A DNA stretch of 64,000 nucleotides from Chromohalobacter nigrandesensis (GCF_023061285.1 NZ_JAKGAM010000001.1:186001-250000), one strand, 5' to 3'; shown: positions 14,606-23,819, numbered from the stretch's first letter. Notes: generated from the letters alone by a model not told the origin. Numbers and translations: made by a program.

Positions 14606-16427
14606 CGGAAACTTCCCCTACGCGGATCAGTTCGACTTTTCCGTACTCGACACCGAGCACTTCGGCATCCACGCCATTGAGGCTCAATCCCAGGGCGTTG
14701 AGCAGCGGGTCGATAAGGGGCGCCAGGACGCTGTCGAGCACATCGTCGAGCCCCGCCGTAAGTGCTGACAGCAAGTCGCCGACGGAACCCAGCGCCTCGT
14801 TCACCAGGTCTTCTATACCCTGCCCTAAGCAGCCAAGAAGGCCGTTGCACTGCTCGTTTCCATCATCGAGCAATGACAACTCAATATTCGATTCCGTCAG
14901 CAGCGGCCCTAGCAGCCCCGAGACACCACCGATGCCTTCGCCGAAGCGCAGCGTCGTCTGTAAGGGCCAGGCATCCAGCGTGTCGTGATACGCGGTACCC
15001 GCGGCGGTAACGGTTTGGCTTTCTGCGTCGTTATTGAGACGCAGGGAGAGTAGATCGGCGAACTTCAGCAGGCTCAGCTCAACGTCAGCAGTGCTCGTCA
15101 GCAGCGCCGAGCGAGCGCTGACGCTCACGTCGTATCGCTGATCGCCCGCCGGCTCGACGGATTCGATACCACCACTTGCCGAAGCTGATTCAAGCTCCAA
15201 CCCCAGATCCAGCGTTACCAAATCTATGACGTTAACCTCCGTGTCGAGATCCAGCTCCAACTGCGCCGTTTTCGCCTCGCTGCGCCATTCGTCACACCCG
15301 TCCGCCGCATAGGTCTCGCACCCCACCGGCCCCACGGCGATTTTCGGCGGCTCGATGATGTCGAGATCAAGCGACACGTTGGTCAAGTCACCGATATTGG
15401 CCTCAAGATTGTCGATATGTATGCCGCTTTGCTGGTTCGCTGCCAGCAATGCGCCGCTGAGCAAATTGCCGAGCCCCACACCGGCGAAAAGCGCGCTGTC
15501 ACGCTCCGGGGATTCGACATCTACCGCCAGTAGATCCCCCAAAGGAACGGAGACATCCAACGCATTGCCGGATAACCCGCCGATCAGGTCATCGAGTGCC
15601 GTGTTCACCTCGCCGAGGCCAATGGCGTCATCAGCGGATTGCAGCGCCACGAGTGCATCACCATTGCCGGGCCGGCGCAAAGCGGCAAGACTGGCTTCGG
15701 CCAATTCACTGACCGTGACGTCCGTCGCCAGGAGTTCGTCCAGACCGGCGGCGCTCAAGTCAACATCCACGCCCGATAACTCACGCGCCAGTTCAAGCAG
15801 GGTTATCTGGGTTTGTGCCAGGCCCTCGTAGCCCACCAGATCGAGGTCTAGATTCTTCGCCCCCAGCGCTGCGAGCACGGGCTCGAGCAGTGTCTTGTCA
15901 CCGTCGACGGACAATAGCTGCGTACCTAACGCGATGGCGGCGACTGGTGTACGGCGCGCCACAGCCGAGGCGCTGAGTGTGCTTTGCTCCTCGATATTGG
16001 AGTCGGAATCAGAGAACAGCCGTTGGAGATTGACGATCAGACTGGTCGGCACCGCTTCGCTCACCACCACTCTGACGGCATCGCTCGTGACATCGTCACT
16101 GGCGGTGAAGACATTGAACCCGTCTTTCACCTCGACCATGCCGCGTTGCAGTTCAAGGGAACTGCCTTCAGCATCCGACCCACGTACCAAATTGGCGTTG
16201 GCGATCTCGCGAAGTTGAGTCATGTCCTGCGTGCGCATGAGGGCCGCCGCGGCTTCCATGGCGGCGGTGTCGGCTTGCTTCTGGAGCTTGGCTTGTTCGT
16301 AATACAGCCGCCCCACATCCAGCGCCAGCACCAGGCACAGGATCACCAGCCCCAGCACGCCCATAGCGAGCAGGCCGATGGCGCCGCGTTGGGCACCAGG
16401 CGACGTAGGCAATGCGCGACGCGGCAT
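14598..16427 (-). CDS. tadG: TadG-like pilus assembly protein
   Basis: The 609-residue protein starts with GAQRGAIGLLAMGVLGLVIL, a TadE/TadG-type membrane segment, followed by DVGRLYYEQAKLQKQADTAA, the conserved TadG N-terminal motif. The rest is a large periplasmic region, rich in Leu, Ser and Asp, with a few cysteines (CETYAADGCDEW; CNGLLGCLG) that could form disulfides. The upstream frame adds 50 residues, but the ATG at 16427 matches the family start. TadG-type proteins link the pilus machine to the envelope. No von Willebrand A domain is evident, unlike some larger TadG proteins. Confidence 0.82.
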   Translation of the reverse strand: MPRRALPTSPGAQRGAIGLLAMGVLGLVILCLVLALDVGRLYYEQAKLQKQADTAAMEAAAALMRTQDMTQLREIANANLVRGSDAEGSSLELQRGMVEVKDGFNVFTASDDVTSDAVRVVVSEAVPTSLIVNLQRLFSDSDSNIEEQSTLSASAVARRTPVAAIALGTQLLSVDGDKTLLEPVLAALGAKNLDLDLVGYEGLAQTQITLLELARELSGVDVDLSAAGLDELLATDVTVSELAEASLAALRRPGNGDALVALQSADDAIGLGEVNTALDDLIGGLSGNALDVSVPLGDLLAVDVESPERDSALFAGVGLGNLLSGALLAANQQSGIHIDNLEANIGDLTNVSLDLDIIEPPKIAVGPVGCETYAADGCDEWRSEAKTAQLELDLDTEVNVIDLVTLDLGLELESASASGGIESVEPAGDQRYDVSVSARSALLTSTADVELSLLKFADLLSLRLNNDAESQTVTAAGTAYHDTLDAWPLQTTLRFGEGIGGVSGLLGPLLTESNIELSLLDDGNEQCNGLLGCLGQGIEDLVNEALGSVGDLLSALTAGLDDVLDSVLAPLIDPLLNALGLSLNGVDAEVLGVEYGKVELIRVGEVSDE

Positions 16428-16429
16428 GC

Positions 16430-16783
16430 TTATTGTTCCCCGAAGTCGTCGCTGTCGATATAACGCTCGGGAATCTCGTGTTCGAAGCTTTCCACGTAGC
16501 GCTGCCAGATGGCCGATTGCACGGGCCCTGCGAGTTCCTGGCGGTGGGACGAGGCACCACGCCCGCTGCGTTGCCATTCGAGCAAGCGCTGCGTTGCCTG
16601 GCCGGGATGCCCCGAGAGATCGTTGTGCGTGCGCGTCGTCTCGACACCTTGGGTATCCTGCTGGCCCTGGGCGGGTTGACCGCTGGCCATGCCCACCAGT
16701 ACCAAGCCGCCGAGCGCGGTCATGGCGAGACGCCCGAGACGTGGTGCACCTGAGTTCATGAATGCTGTGTGTGTCGTAAGCAT
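16430..16783 (-). CDS. Small secreted DUF3613-like Tad-locus protein
   Basis: The 117-residue product has a probable signal peptide (about 14-42, RLAMTALGGLVLVGMASGQP, AQGQ) and a short mature part with THNDLSGHPGQATQRLLEWQ, a pattern seen in DUF3613 proteins found in Tad loci. The ATG at 16783 is preceded by AGGAGA at good spacing; the long open frame through tadD on this strand is not coding. It lies between tadD and tadG with 55 and 2 bases of spacing, so it should be part of the same transcript. Its exact role is unknown; a periplasmic accessory function is likely. Confidence 0.7.
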   Translation of the reverse strand: MLTTHTAFMNSGAPRLGRLAMTALGGLVLVGMASGQPAQGQQDTQGVETTRTHNDLSGHPGQATQRLLEWQRSGRGASSHRQELAGPVQSAIWQRYVESFEHEIPERYIDSDDFGEQ

Positions 16784-16838
16784 GTGAGTCTCCTGCATGT
16801 AAGTCTGCTGTCGGTCGGCGTGTCCGAGCGATACGCCG

Positions 16839-17756
16839 TCATTGGCGAATGATTTCGAGCGAGCCCGGAGCGGTTGGCCTCTCGATGGGGGTTTGAGTGA
16901 TCGATGCGCCCGCGCCACTCGGGGTAGACGCCGAGACACTGGAGACAGCATCGGCAGCGGCACTCGCGTCGTCGCTTGAAGTAGCGTTGGACGATTCGGC
17001 CTTGGCCAGCCGGGTCTGGCGCAACAACGCCACTTCTTCCTGATCGATTCCGTACCGTTGGGCGACGCCTTGCGCCTGCCGATCATTGTTCTGGGCATAT
17101 AGCGCCATAACGAGGTTGCGCGCGGCACGCGCATAATCGGGACTGAGTTCCAGAGCGGTGAGGAATTCGTCTTGCGCTTGTCGGGGCTGACCTTCCAACA
17201 GGCGCAGATAGCCCAGGTCATTGCGGATGGCGGCGTCGATGGGACGCGCCTCGCGGGCACGCTGCATGGAGTCCAAGGCGGTCTCGAGTTTTCCCCGTGC
17301 GGCCTGGTTACGCGCGATGCCGCGCCAGGCATCGGCGGCCAGGCAGGTCTCGGTGAGCGTCTCGTAGACGGCGTCAGCCCTGTCGCGCTTGCCCGTCTTG
17401 CGCAGCGCCTCACCCCGCAGCAGGCGCGGCTCGGCCAGCGAGTCACGCGCTGCGTCCAGCGACAAGTCATCGAGATGCGCCAGGGCAGCGCGCGGCTTGT
17501 CATCGTTGAGCATCTGGCGGATCAGCGAGATCTGCATGCCGGCGGTGGCCGTCATTTCCTCGCCGCAGGCACCGCGCCGGGTATCGCCCTGGCTTTCTTC
17601 GGGCTCCGCCAGGCGGCTGGACGCGCTCTGTGCGCCTTGGGGTTGCGTCCAGGCGGTGTTCGGTGTCGACGAGCTGGCGCATCCGCCCAGCGCGATCAGA
17701 CAGACGATGCCAGCGAGGGCATGCCATGGCCGAGACGACATTGCATGCGACATCAT
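16839..17756 (-). CDS. tadD: TadD-like TPR lipoprotein
   Basis: TadD is an outer-membrane lipoprotein that helps assemble the Tad secretin. The 305-residue product has a lipoprotein signal ending in LIALGGC (Cys about 26), a linker, and several tetratricopeptide repeats between about 95 and 235 (AWRGIARNQAARGKLETALD, then LGYLRLLEGQPRQAQDEFLT). The C-terminal 60 residues are Ser/Ala/Thr-rich. The gene starts one base inside the tadC stop, so the two are coupled. Confidence 0.85.
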   Translation of the reverse strand: MMSHAMSSRPWHALAGIVCLIALGGCASSSTPNTAWTQPQGAQSASSRLAEPEESQGDTRRGACGEEMTATAGMQISLIRQMLNDDKPRAALAHLDDLSLDAARDSLAEPRLLRGEALRKTGKRDRADAVYETLTETCLAADAWRGIARNQAARGKLETALDSMQRAREARPIDAAIRNDLGYLRLLEGQPRQAQDEFLTALELSPDYARAARNLVMALYAQNNDRQAQGVAQRYGIDQEEVALLRQTRLAKAESSNATSSDDASAAADAVSSVSASTPSGAGASITQTPIERPTAPGSLEIIRQ

Positions 17757-18646
17757 TAACCTCCCAGGGTCGCCAGCGCACCGGCGAGATTGAGTACGGC
17801 GGGCCCGGCCAAAACGATCAGCAAGGCGGGGAATAGAAACACCATCATGACCAGCGACATCTTGCCCGAGAGCCGGGTAACGGCTTCTTGCAGGCGTGTG
17901 CGCCGCCGATCGCGCAGCAGTTCGCCCAGCGTGCGCAGCGAGTCCCGCGCGCCGCCCCCGCTGGACGAAACTTGCGCCAGCAACTTGAGCAAGTCGCCCA
18001 GGCCTTCGCTGGCCTGCACATCGGCGACTTCCTCGAGGGCATCTTCGCGGGCTTGGCCGGCTTCGATCTTGTGGGTCACGCTGCGCAGTTCGCGCACGCT
18101 TTCCGGGGCGGTGCCTTCGAGGTTGTGGATCAACCCTTGCAGCACGCTTTCCAGCGTCATGCCGGCCTCCCAGAGCATCCGCGTGACCTGCAATACCAGG
18201 GCGATTTCCTCATCCAGGGCACGGGTTCGCTGACGGCGGCGATTCTTGATCCACGCCCAGCACAACACGCCGGTCAGCGCGCTCGCCGCGACGCCCAACA
18301 ACAGGCTGCCCCAAACGTCCCGGCCTTGCTCCCAGCCCCATGCGGTGCCCACCAGCCAGGCGCAGGCCGCCAGCGTGCCGAGCACGCCCAGTAGGCGCGC
18401 TTGAGAACGCGAGCCGATGAACCCCGCCTGGCGCAGGACGATGGCCAGCTCGGCGCTGCGCGCATGCCGGCGCCGATGCACGCGCCATGCGCTACCGCTA
18501 CGCAGCAATAGCGACTCGGTCTGGCGCCAGCTTTCCGGCGCTTGCGGGGGCTGGCGTTCCAGGCTCCGCTGCGCGAGGGCCCAGCAAACCCCGGCGGCAG
18601 TCATCAATACCGCGCCACTGGCGAGTAACCACATCACTGCTTGCAT
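17756..18646 (-). CDS. tadC: TadC inner-membrane platform protein
   Basis: TadC and TadB form the inner-membrane platform of the Tad machine. The 296-residue product has an N-terminal membrane segment, two further ones at about 86-135 (LLGVLGTLAACAWLVG; GSLLLGVAASALTGVL), a cytoplasmic T2SSF domain (about 140-265, with ESVLQGLIHNLEGTAPESVR), and a final pair of hydrophobic helices (SLVMMVFLFPALLIVLAGPA). Length and domain plan are standard. It follows tadB at nine bases. Confidence 0.88.
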   Translation of the reverse strand: MQAVMWLLASGAVLMTAAGVCWALAQRSLERQPPQAPESWRQTESLLLRSGSAWRVHRRRHARSAELAIVLRQAGFIGSRSQARLLGVLGTLAACAWLVGTAWGWEQGRDVWGSLLLGVAASALTGVLCWAWIKNRRRQRTRALDEEIALVLQVTRMLWEAGMTLESVLQGLIHNLEGTAPESVRELRSVTHKIEAGQAREDALEEVADVQASEGLGDLLKLLAQVSSSGGGARDSLRTLGELLRDRRRTRLQEAVTRLSGKMSLVMMVFLFPALLIVLAGPAVLNLAGALATLGG

Positions 18647-18655
18647 GCGCCCTCC

Positions 18656-19531
18656 TCAAATCGCCCTGAGCATTCGCCACATCACGAAGCAGCCGCTCAA
18701 TTCGAGTCCCAGTGCCAGCCATAGCGCCGCGCGACCATCCGCGCTGTGCCACATGGTGCTCAGGAACTCGGGGTTGGTAATCAGGATGTAACCGCCGATC
18801 AATATCGGGATGACGGCCAGCACCATGGCGGTGAAACGCGTTTCGCCGGTGAGTGCCTTGAGCTCGCGGCGTCCGCGCTCTTGCTGACGCAAGAGGGTGA
18901 TGAAGCTGCTCAGAATGTCGCGCAGGCTGCCGCCGTGGCGTTGATTGACTTCCAACGCGGTGGCCAGCAGCGCCAATTCGTTGAGCTTGAGCAGCGTGCT
19001 CTCGCGAACCAGACCTTCATGCAGTTCCATCCCCAGTTCGCGACGCGCCCAGACCCGTTCGAGCATGTTGCGAAGCGGCGGCGCGCTGCGTGCGATCTGG
19101 CGCCTGAAGGCGTTTTCCGGGCTGGCGCCGACGGAAAGCTCGCGCAGCAGTTGTTCGAGATACCCCGGCAACTGGGCCCGCAGACGCGAGCGCAGGCGTC
19201 GCGCTCGCCATTGCAATAGCAGGTTGCCGCCCACCAGCACGCCCGCCAGCAAGTACAGGCTCCAGCGTTGATCGAGCAGTACCAGCATTACCGCGAGCAC
19301 ACTCAGCACCAGGGCGACGGCGATCACCAGTCGACGCGGTGTGAGTTGAATGCCGGCACGCAATAGATAGTCGAGCGACCAGTCGAGCAACGACTCGCTG
19401 GGCGCGATACGTCGCCGTTGACGGCGTGGCGCGCCCGCTTCGCGCGGCATCGAGGCTGCCCGCGCACTGGTCCATACCAGCCCCGCCGCGGCCAACAGCA
19501 AAACCATTGCGACCCACCACCACAAGGTCAT
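18656..19531 (-). CDS. tadB: TadB inner-membrane platform protein
   Basis: This is the TadB partner of TadC. The 291-residue product has an N-terminal membrane helix, a second hydrophobic region (about 68-105), the T2SSF core (QLPGYLEQLLRELSVGASPE, RHGGSLRDILSSFITLLR) and two C-terminal helices (TAMVLAVIPILIGGYILIT; AALWLALGLELSGCFVMW). Its start overlaps the tadA stop by four bases, showing translational coupling. Confidence 0.88.
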   Translation of the reverse strand: MTLWWWVAMVLLLAAAGLVWTSARAASMPREAGAPRRQRRRIAPSESLLDWSLDYLLRAGIQLTPRRLVIAVALVLSVLAVMLVLLDQRWSLYLLAGVLVGGNLLLQWRARRLRSRLRAQLPGYLEQLLRELSVGASPENAFRRQIARSAPPLRNMLERVWARRELGMELHEGLVRESTLLKLNELALLATALEVNQRHGGSLRDILSSFITLLRQQERGRRELKALTGETRFTAMVLAVIPILIGGYILITNPEFLSTMWHSADGRAALWLALGLELSGCFVMWRMLRAI

Positions 19532-20754
19532 GCTTGTACCCTCGCGGTGGCGAGTTGGGTCCAGGGCGCGTCGTGGCGATGATAGAGCGTTTCGAGTTTG
19601 ATGATGTCGCTATCGAACCCGACTACGCGCTGCACCTCGAGCACATGGCGATGACCTTTCACGTCGCGGGTGACATGCACGACCAGATCCAGCGCCGTGG
19701 CGATGATGCGGTTGATCAGGGTATCCGAGCCCTGAAAGCCCGATAGACGCACCATCATCTGCAGGCGGACCAGGGCATCCGCCGCCGCGTTGGCATGCAC
19801 CGTGCTCATCGAGCCCAGATGGCCGGTGTTCATGGCCTGCAGCACATCGAGAACTTCATCGCCGCGACTCTCGCCGAGAATCACGCGGTCGGGACGCATG
19901 CGCAGCGAGTTGCGTACCAGTTGCCGCGCGCTGATCTCGCCTTCGCCCTCGCTGTTGGCGGGGCGCGTTTCGAGACGTACGACATGGCTGTTGCGCAACT
20001 GCAGTTCGGCGGCATCCTCAATGGTGACGACGCGTTCGTGCGGCGGAATCGACTGACTCAGGGCATTGAGCAAAGTGGTCTTGCCCGAGCCGGTGGCACC
20101 ACTGATGAGGATGTTGCGCCGCCGTTCGACGGCTTGTTCCAGCTCGCTGAGCAGCGCGGCGGGCAAGGCATCGCGTTCGACCAGCGCCAGTGCGCTCATG
20201 GCGTCGTGACGAAACTTGCGGATCGAGACGCAAGGACCGTCCAGCGCCAGCGGCGGGATGATGGCGTTGACGCGGGAGCCGTCTTCCAGGCGGGCATCCA
20301 CCATGGGACTGGATTCATCGAGCCGCCGCCCCAGAGGTGCCAGCATGCGGCGCACCACGCGCAGTACATGAGCATCGTTGAGAAACTGCTGGGAGACGCG
20401 CTCGAGCTTGCCCTCGCGTTCGGCGAAGACGTGGTGCGGCCCGTTGATGAGGATGTCGGTGATGCCATCATCGCGCAACAGCGGTTGCAGCGGGCCGTAG
20501 CCGGTCATTTCGTGATACAGCGATTGCAGTACCGTTTGCATGGCGTCGTCGGGGATAAACTCGCCGCGCTCGGCCAGCCAGTCGCGCACGCTATCCTCTA
20601 GGCGTGTAAACAACACGCTGGGTTCGGCATCGAGTTCCATGCCTTCGTCCTCGAAGCGCTCGATGACGCTGCGGTGCAGTTCCGACTTGAAGGCCGGGTC
20701 GTCGGGGTCGGCGACGACGTTCAAGTGACGTTGTCCAAAACGTGGCAGTGCCAT
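19528..20754 (-). CDS. tadA: TadA/CpaF pilus assembly ATPase
   Basis: TadA is the hexameric secretion ATPase that powers Flp pilus assembly. The 408-residue protein has the CpaF N-terminal domain (about 1-190; MTGYGPLQPLLRDDGITDIL), a Walker A site GATGSGKTT (219-227), the Asp/His boxes (VVTIEDAAELQL), and the Walker B-like VILGESRGDE (about 291-300). GGAGG precedes the ATG at 20754; a frame 12 codons longer lacks a ribosome site. A structured repeat (20830-20892) lies 75 bases upstream in the gap after rcpA, where tadZ/cpaE usually sits; no tadZ is present. Confidence 0.92.
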   Translation of the reverse strand: MALPRFGQRHLNVVADPDDPAFKSELHRSVIERFEDEGMELDAEPSVLFTRLEDSVRDWLAERGEFIPDDAMQTVLQSLYHEMTGYGPLQPLLRDDGITDILINGPHHVFAEREGKLERVSQQFLNDAHVLRVVRRMLAPLGRRLDESSPMVDARLEDGSRVNAIIPPLALDGPCVSIRKFRHDAMSALALVERDALPAALLSELEQAVERRRNILISGATGSGKTTLLNALSQSIPPHERVVTIEDAAELQLRNSHVVRLETRPANSEGEGEISARQLVRNSLRMRPDRVILGESRGDEVLDVLQAMNTGHLGSMSTVHANAAADALVRLQMMVRLSGFQGSDTLINRIIATALDLVVHVTRDVKGHRHVLEVQRVVGFDSDIIKLETLYHRHDAPWTQLATARVQA

Positions 20755-20829
20755 GGTGTTTCCTCCCTGGCGGTGGCCCCTGAGAGACACCGCTTAACGT
20801 TCCAAGCGGCTATGCCGGTAACAAGCCTG

Positions 20830-20892
20830 GCGAGGGCGCTGTAAACCCTTCCCTGGGCGCTACTTTTGCCATCCATGGCAAAAAACCCTCGC
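20830..20892. repeat. Covarying structured repeat, copy A
   Basis: Outer arms GCGAGGG and CCCTCGC (20830-20836, 20886-20892) enclose a constant core and an inner hairpin TTTTGCC-ATCCAT-GGCAAAA (20864-20883). The core holds a three-pair stem, CCC-TTCCCT-GGG. On the minus strand, which is the coding strand of rcpA and tadA, the loops read AUGGAU and AGGGAA. The element lies between the two genes. See copies at 35792 and 62288. Confidence 0.75.
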
Positions 20893-20940
20893 TGCGTCTT
20901 GCCCCCGGCGCCCACTGATTGCCGGATGTAAAATCGACAC

Positions 20941-22326
20941 TCAGTCGCCGAAGCCGACGTTCCCCAGGCGCTCGAGGCTTTCGGCGTCCTGCGGGTCGAA
21001 CAGCAGTTCCAGATACGAGGGGTCGTAGCGACGCAGCGCCTCGCCGGGCAGGTCCGGACGCGGCGCATCCGCCGCCATCGGTGAGACGAGGTGCGGCGTG
21101 ACGACCATCACCAGTTCCTTGTTTTCGGTCTCGAAACGCGTGGAGCGGAAAAACGCGCCGATGATCGGCAGGTCGCCAAGGCCGGGGAACTTGTCCACGG
21201 TCTGCATGGTGCTGTTGCTGACCAGGCCGCTGATGATCAGGCTCTCGCCGTCGCCGAGCTGCACGCTGGTGTCGGTACGCCGCACGTTCAGCGCGGGCAC
21301 GGCAACGCCACTGGCTTGCACGCCTTGCGTGAAGTCGAGTTCGCTGACCTCTGGGGCCACCTTGAGCATGATGCTGTCGTTATCCAGCACCGTGGGCGTC
21401 AGTTGCAGCCTCACCCCGAATTGCTTGAAGTCGATGCGCACGTCGCCATCGTCGTTGCTGATCGGGAAGGGAAATTCGCCACCGGCGAGAAACGAGGCGC
21501 TTTGCCCCGAGAGCGTGACCAGGCTGGGCTCGGCAAGGGTGTAGGCGAAGCCGTTGCTGCGCAGGGCGCTGATCACGCCGAGCATGCTGTCGTCGGCGCT
21601 GCCTCCGACGATGTTGTAGCCACCATCGCCGGTCTGAAAGCCGGAGCCGGTGAGGAAGGAAAAGCCTTCGCTGAAGGTGTCGCCGACGGCCTCGGCACCG
21701 CCCAAGGCGCCGCTGGTACCGACGCCTGCCAGGGTGTTACCGCCGTTATTCTTGCCGAAGAAGAAGCCGGCGGATTGCAGTTTGCTGCGGTTGACCTCGA
21801 CCACGCGGATATCGGTCTGTACCTGGACCGGACCGCTCTGGCGCGTGGCATCGACCGTGTTCTGATCGCCGAGCCGATTGCGCGCCTGGTCATGACGCGA
21901 CAGGGACTCGCTCTCGCCCGAGAGAGTCGGCGTATCGGTGCCGTCGGCCAGGGTGTATTCGGATTCCATACCCCGCGCGCCGCGCGGACGCACCGTGACG
22001 CGATAGTCCCGGGGCTCGTCATCGCCATTGCGCCATACACTCAGCGAGGTCGTCCCCGCCGCCAACCCGGTGACCATGAGTTGACGTGCATCCAGCACCT
22101 GGGCGCTGGCGATATCGCCATCCCCCAGGGCCGTGCGTTCCACGGGGCGGTCGAATGTCAGGCGCTGCTGACCACCGGCATCCAGACGCAGCGTGCGCCC
22201 TTCTTGCCCGTCATCCTGCTGAGCCATCGACACAGCGGAAAATGACAGCGCCAATAAGCACAACAGTCCATACACAGCGCGCTGTCCCACGGCGATGACA
22301 GTCGACGTCGGTAGGTATTGCATCAT
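20941..22326 (-). CDS. rcpA: RcpA/CpaC outer-membrane secretin
   Basis: RcpA forms the outer-membrane channel for the Flp pilus. The 461-residue product has a signal peptide (about 14-35), the secretin-associated N-terminal domain (QRLTFDRPVERTALGDGDIA; VTGLAAGTTSLSVW), and the C-terminal secretin core (about 165-425) with VQVQTDIRVVEVNR, PSLVTLSGQSASFLAGGEFP and the terminal SLIISGLVSNSTMQTVDKFP then LGDLPIIGAFFRS. The order rcpC-rcpA-tadA follows known Tad loci, but rcpB and tadZ are missing. Confidence 0.9.
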   Translation of the reverse strand: MMQYLPTSTVIAVGQRAVYGLLCLLALSFSAVSMAQQDDGQEGRTLRLDAGGQQRLTFDRPVERTALGDGDIASAQVLDARQLMVTGLAAGTTSLSVWRNGDDEPRDYRVTVRPRGARGMESEYTLADGTDTPTLSGESESLSRHDQARNRLGDQNTVDATRQSGPVQVQTDIRVVEVNRSKLQSAGFFFGKNNGGNTLAGVGTSGALGGAEAVGDTFSEGFSFLTGSGFQTGDGGYNIVGGSADDSMLGVISALRSNGFAYTLAEPSLVTLSGQSASFLAGGEFPFPISNDDGDVRIDFKQFGVRLQLTPTVLDNDSIMLKVAPEVSELDFTQGVQASGVAVPALNVRRTDTSVQLGDGESLIISGLVSNSTMQTVDKFPGLGDLPIIGAFFRSTRFETENKELVMVVTPHLVSPMAADAPRPDLPGEALRRYDPSYLELLFDPQDAESLERLGNVGFGD

Positions 22327-22418
22327 GTTTTCCTTCTTCCCTGCATTGGCGCGACATCTAGCATCGGCATGAAGTGTCGCGCTTGTCGTTATCGTGCCGA
22401 CGGCTTTAAAGGCCGTTC

Positions 22419-23432
22419 CTAACGTTGCGTTTCGGTCACCCGACGCTCGCCCCCGACAAATTGCACGACGCGATGGCCGCTTGTTTGCTGGGTTGCGCGA
22501 CGCGGTTCAGCAGGCTGTTGGTTATCGTCGTCGGCTGCGGCGATATCGGCATAGGTGACGGCCGGCGCCAGTTCGTCGTCGTCTCGCGCGCTTTCCTCGC
22601 GTGACGTTTCGCCACCGCTGGCGTCGGACAGGCCCAGTACCATGTCGTCGCCCTGCCCGTCCGGCGCGGTAACGAGATTGGCCATCAAGGCATCGACGCG
22701 CTCGCGACTGCCGACCACGGCCAATCGCAGGCGACCGGTACTTTCGGCCAGTAGCAGCTTGGGAGCCTGCGATTCGTCGACGGCGACCACGGCGGTACGT
22801 GCACCGCGTCGACCGGGACCCTCGTCGTCCTCGTCCTGCGCAGAGGCATCACCGAGACGCTCGCCATAACCGAGCACCAGCACATCGTCGAGCAAACGAC
22901 GCGCCAGCGTTTCGCGACTATCACCGGATGCAGCGGCACGCGCCTGAAACAGCACATCGACTCGGTCACCGGGAGCGATGAAACCGCCGCCACCGATGAC
23001 ATCGTCAACGCCGATAGCCAGGGCGCGGTAGCCCGCCGGAATCTGGCTGGCCAACACGCTACCCAGGGCAAAATCCCCTTCGCGAATCACCTCGCCAGCC
23101 TCGACAGGACGTGTCAGCACGCGCCCATCCAGTGCCTCGCGCTCGGCGAAGCTCTTTGGCAAGGCATTGGGGAAATCCACCACCGCCAGCATCGGCGATC
23201 CCGTGGCATCATCCACCGCATCGTCGGCCGCCAGTTCCGTGCCTTCGCTGAGATCCCGCCTGGCTACCACTGCGGGATGCCGCATATCCGGCGTCTCGGT
23301 AGCCGACTCGACGGCATTTTCCTCTACCGGTGGCGGCGCGGCCTGCTGGGTCAAACGCCAACCGGTGAACCCCAACCCCAGGGCCAAGGCCACCAGCAGC
23401 ACCGCGACGATTTTTAGGGTCTTGGGAGACAT
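22419..23432 (-). CDS. rcpC: RcpC/CpaB pilus assembly protein
   Basis: RcpC is a periplasmic or membrane-anchored factor needed for Flp pilus biogenesis. The 337-residue product has an N-terminal anchor (about 7-26), a SAF domain (VVARRDLSEGTELAADD, near 57-75), and the CpaB core (YRALAIGVDDVIGGGGFIAP, then GDRVDVLFQARA). The C-terminal third is acidic and low in complexity. It starts ten bases after the flp stop and is probably co-transcribed with it. Confidence 0.88.
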   Translation of the reverse strand: MSPKTLKIVAVLLVALALGLGFTGWRLTQQAAPPPVEENAVESATETPDMRHPAVVARRDLSEGTELAADDAVDDATGSPMLAVVDFPNALPKSFAEREALDGRVLTRPVEAGEVIREGDFALGSVLASQIPAGYRALAIGVDDVIGGGGFIAPGDRVDVLFQARAAASGDSRETLARRLLDDVLVLGYGERLGDASAQDEDDEGPGRRGARTAVVAVDESQAPKLLLAESTGRLRLAVVGSRERVDALMANLVTAPDGQGDDMVLGLSDASGGETSREESARDDDELAPAVTYADIAAADDDNQQPAEPRRATQQTSGHRVVQFVGGERRVTETQR

Positions 23433-23442
23433 GGTTTAGCCC

Positions 23443-23706
23443 TTACTCAGTATCAGGGTTTTCCGCCGTTCCAACGGCTTGCGCAATGCTGTCGAAAATG
23501 CCCCCAAATATGTTTTGCAGGCCTTCATCGCCGTTGAAAACCGCGATAATGACTACCGCGACGACACCCGCGATAATCGCGTACTCGATCGCCGTAGCAC
23601 CTTGCTGTCGTTTAAAGCGCGCCTGATTGAGTGTCTTGTTGGCGTGACCCTGCGCCGCGATGCGTTGGGTCAGGGTGGTGAACTTATCGATCAATGAAAT
23701 ACGCAT
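23443..23706 (-). CDS. flp: Flp major pilin
   Basis: The 87-residue product is the Flp pilin. A 35-residue leader ends in KRQQG, followed by the processing motif ATAIEYAIIAGVVAVVII; cleavage after the glycine by a TadV-type prepilin peptidase would release the mature subunit. The leader is longer than in most Flp pilins. No tadV peptidase gene is present in the window, so processing must depend on a gene elsewhere. A 69-base pyrimidine tract lies 45 bases upstream of the start. Confidence 0.9.
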   Translation of the reverse strand: MRISLIDKFTTLTQRIAAQGHANKTLNQARFKRQQGATAIEYAIIAGVVAVVIIAVFNGDEGLQNIFGGIFDSIAQAVGTAENPDTE

Positions 23707-23750
23707 GATGGTTTCCCTGCATTGTGTGATAAGTGTTGTCTTGCTACTTA

Positions 23751-23819
23751 CCTCTTCCTTCTTCTTTCTTTTCTCTTCTCTCTTCCCTCTTCCCTCTTCC
23801 CTCTTCCCTCTCCCTTCTT
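23751..23819. repeat. Uninterrupted pyrimidine tract with CTTCCCT tandem
   Basis: All 69 bases are C or T. Four perfect CTTCCCT units (23782-23809) lie inside it. On the transcribed strand it is a pure purine run between tpsB and flp, in the leader or promoter zone of flp. Such tracts can form triplex DNA, bind CsrA-like proteins through GGA, or vary in length. Confidence 0.7.

Noticed and set aside
16430-17503. 357-codon minus-strand frame across tadD
   Set aside because: Only its last 117 codons, after the AGGAGA site, form the DUF3613-like gene; the upstream part is out of frame within tadD.
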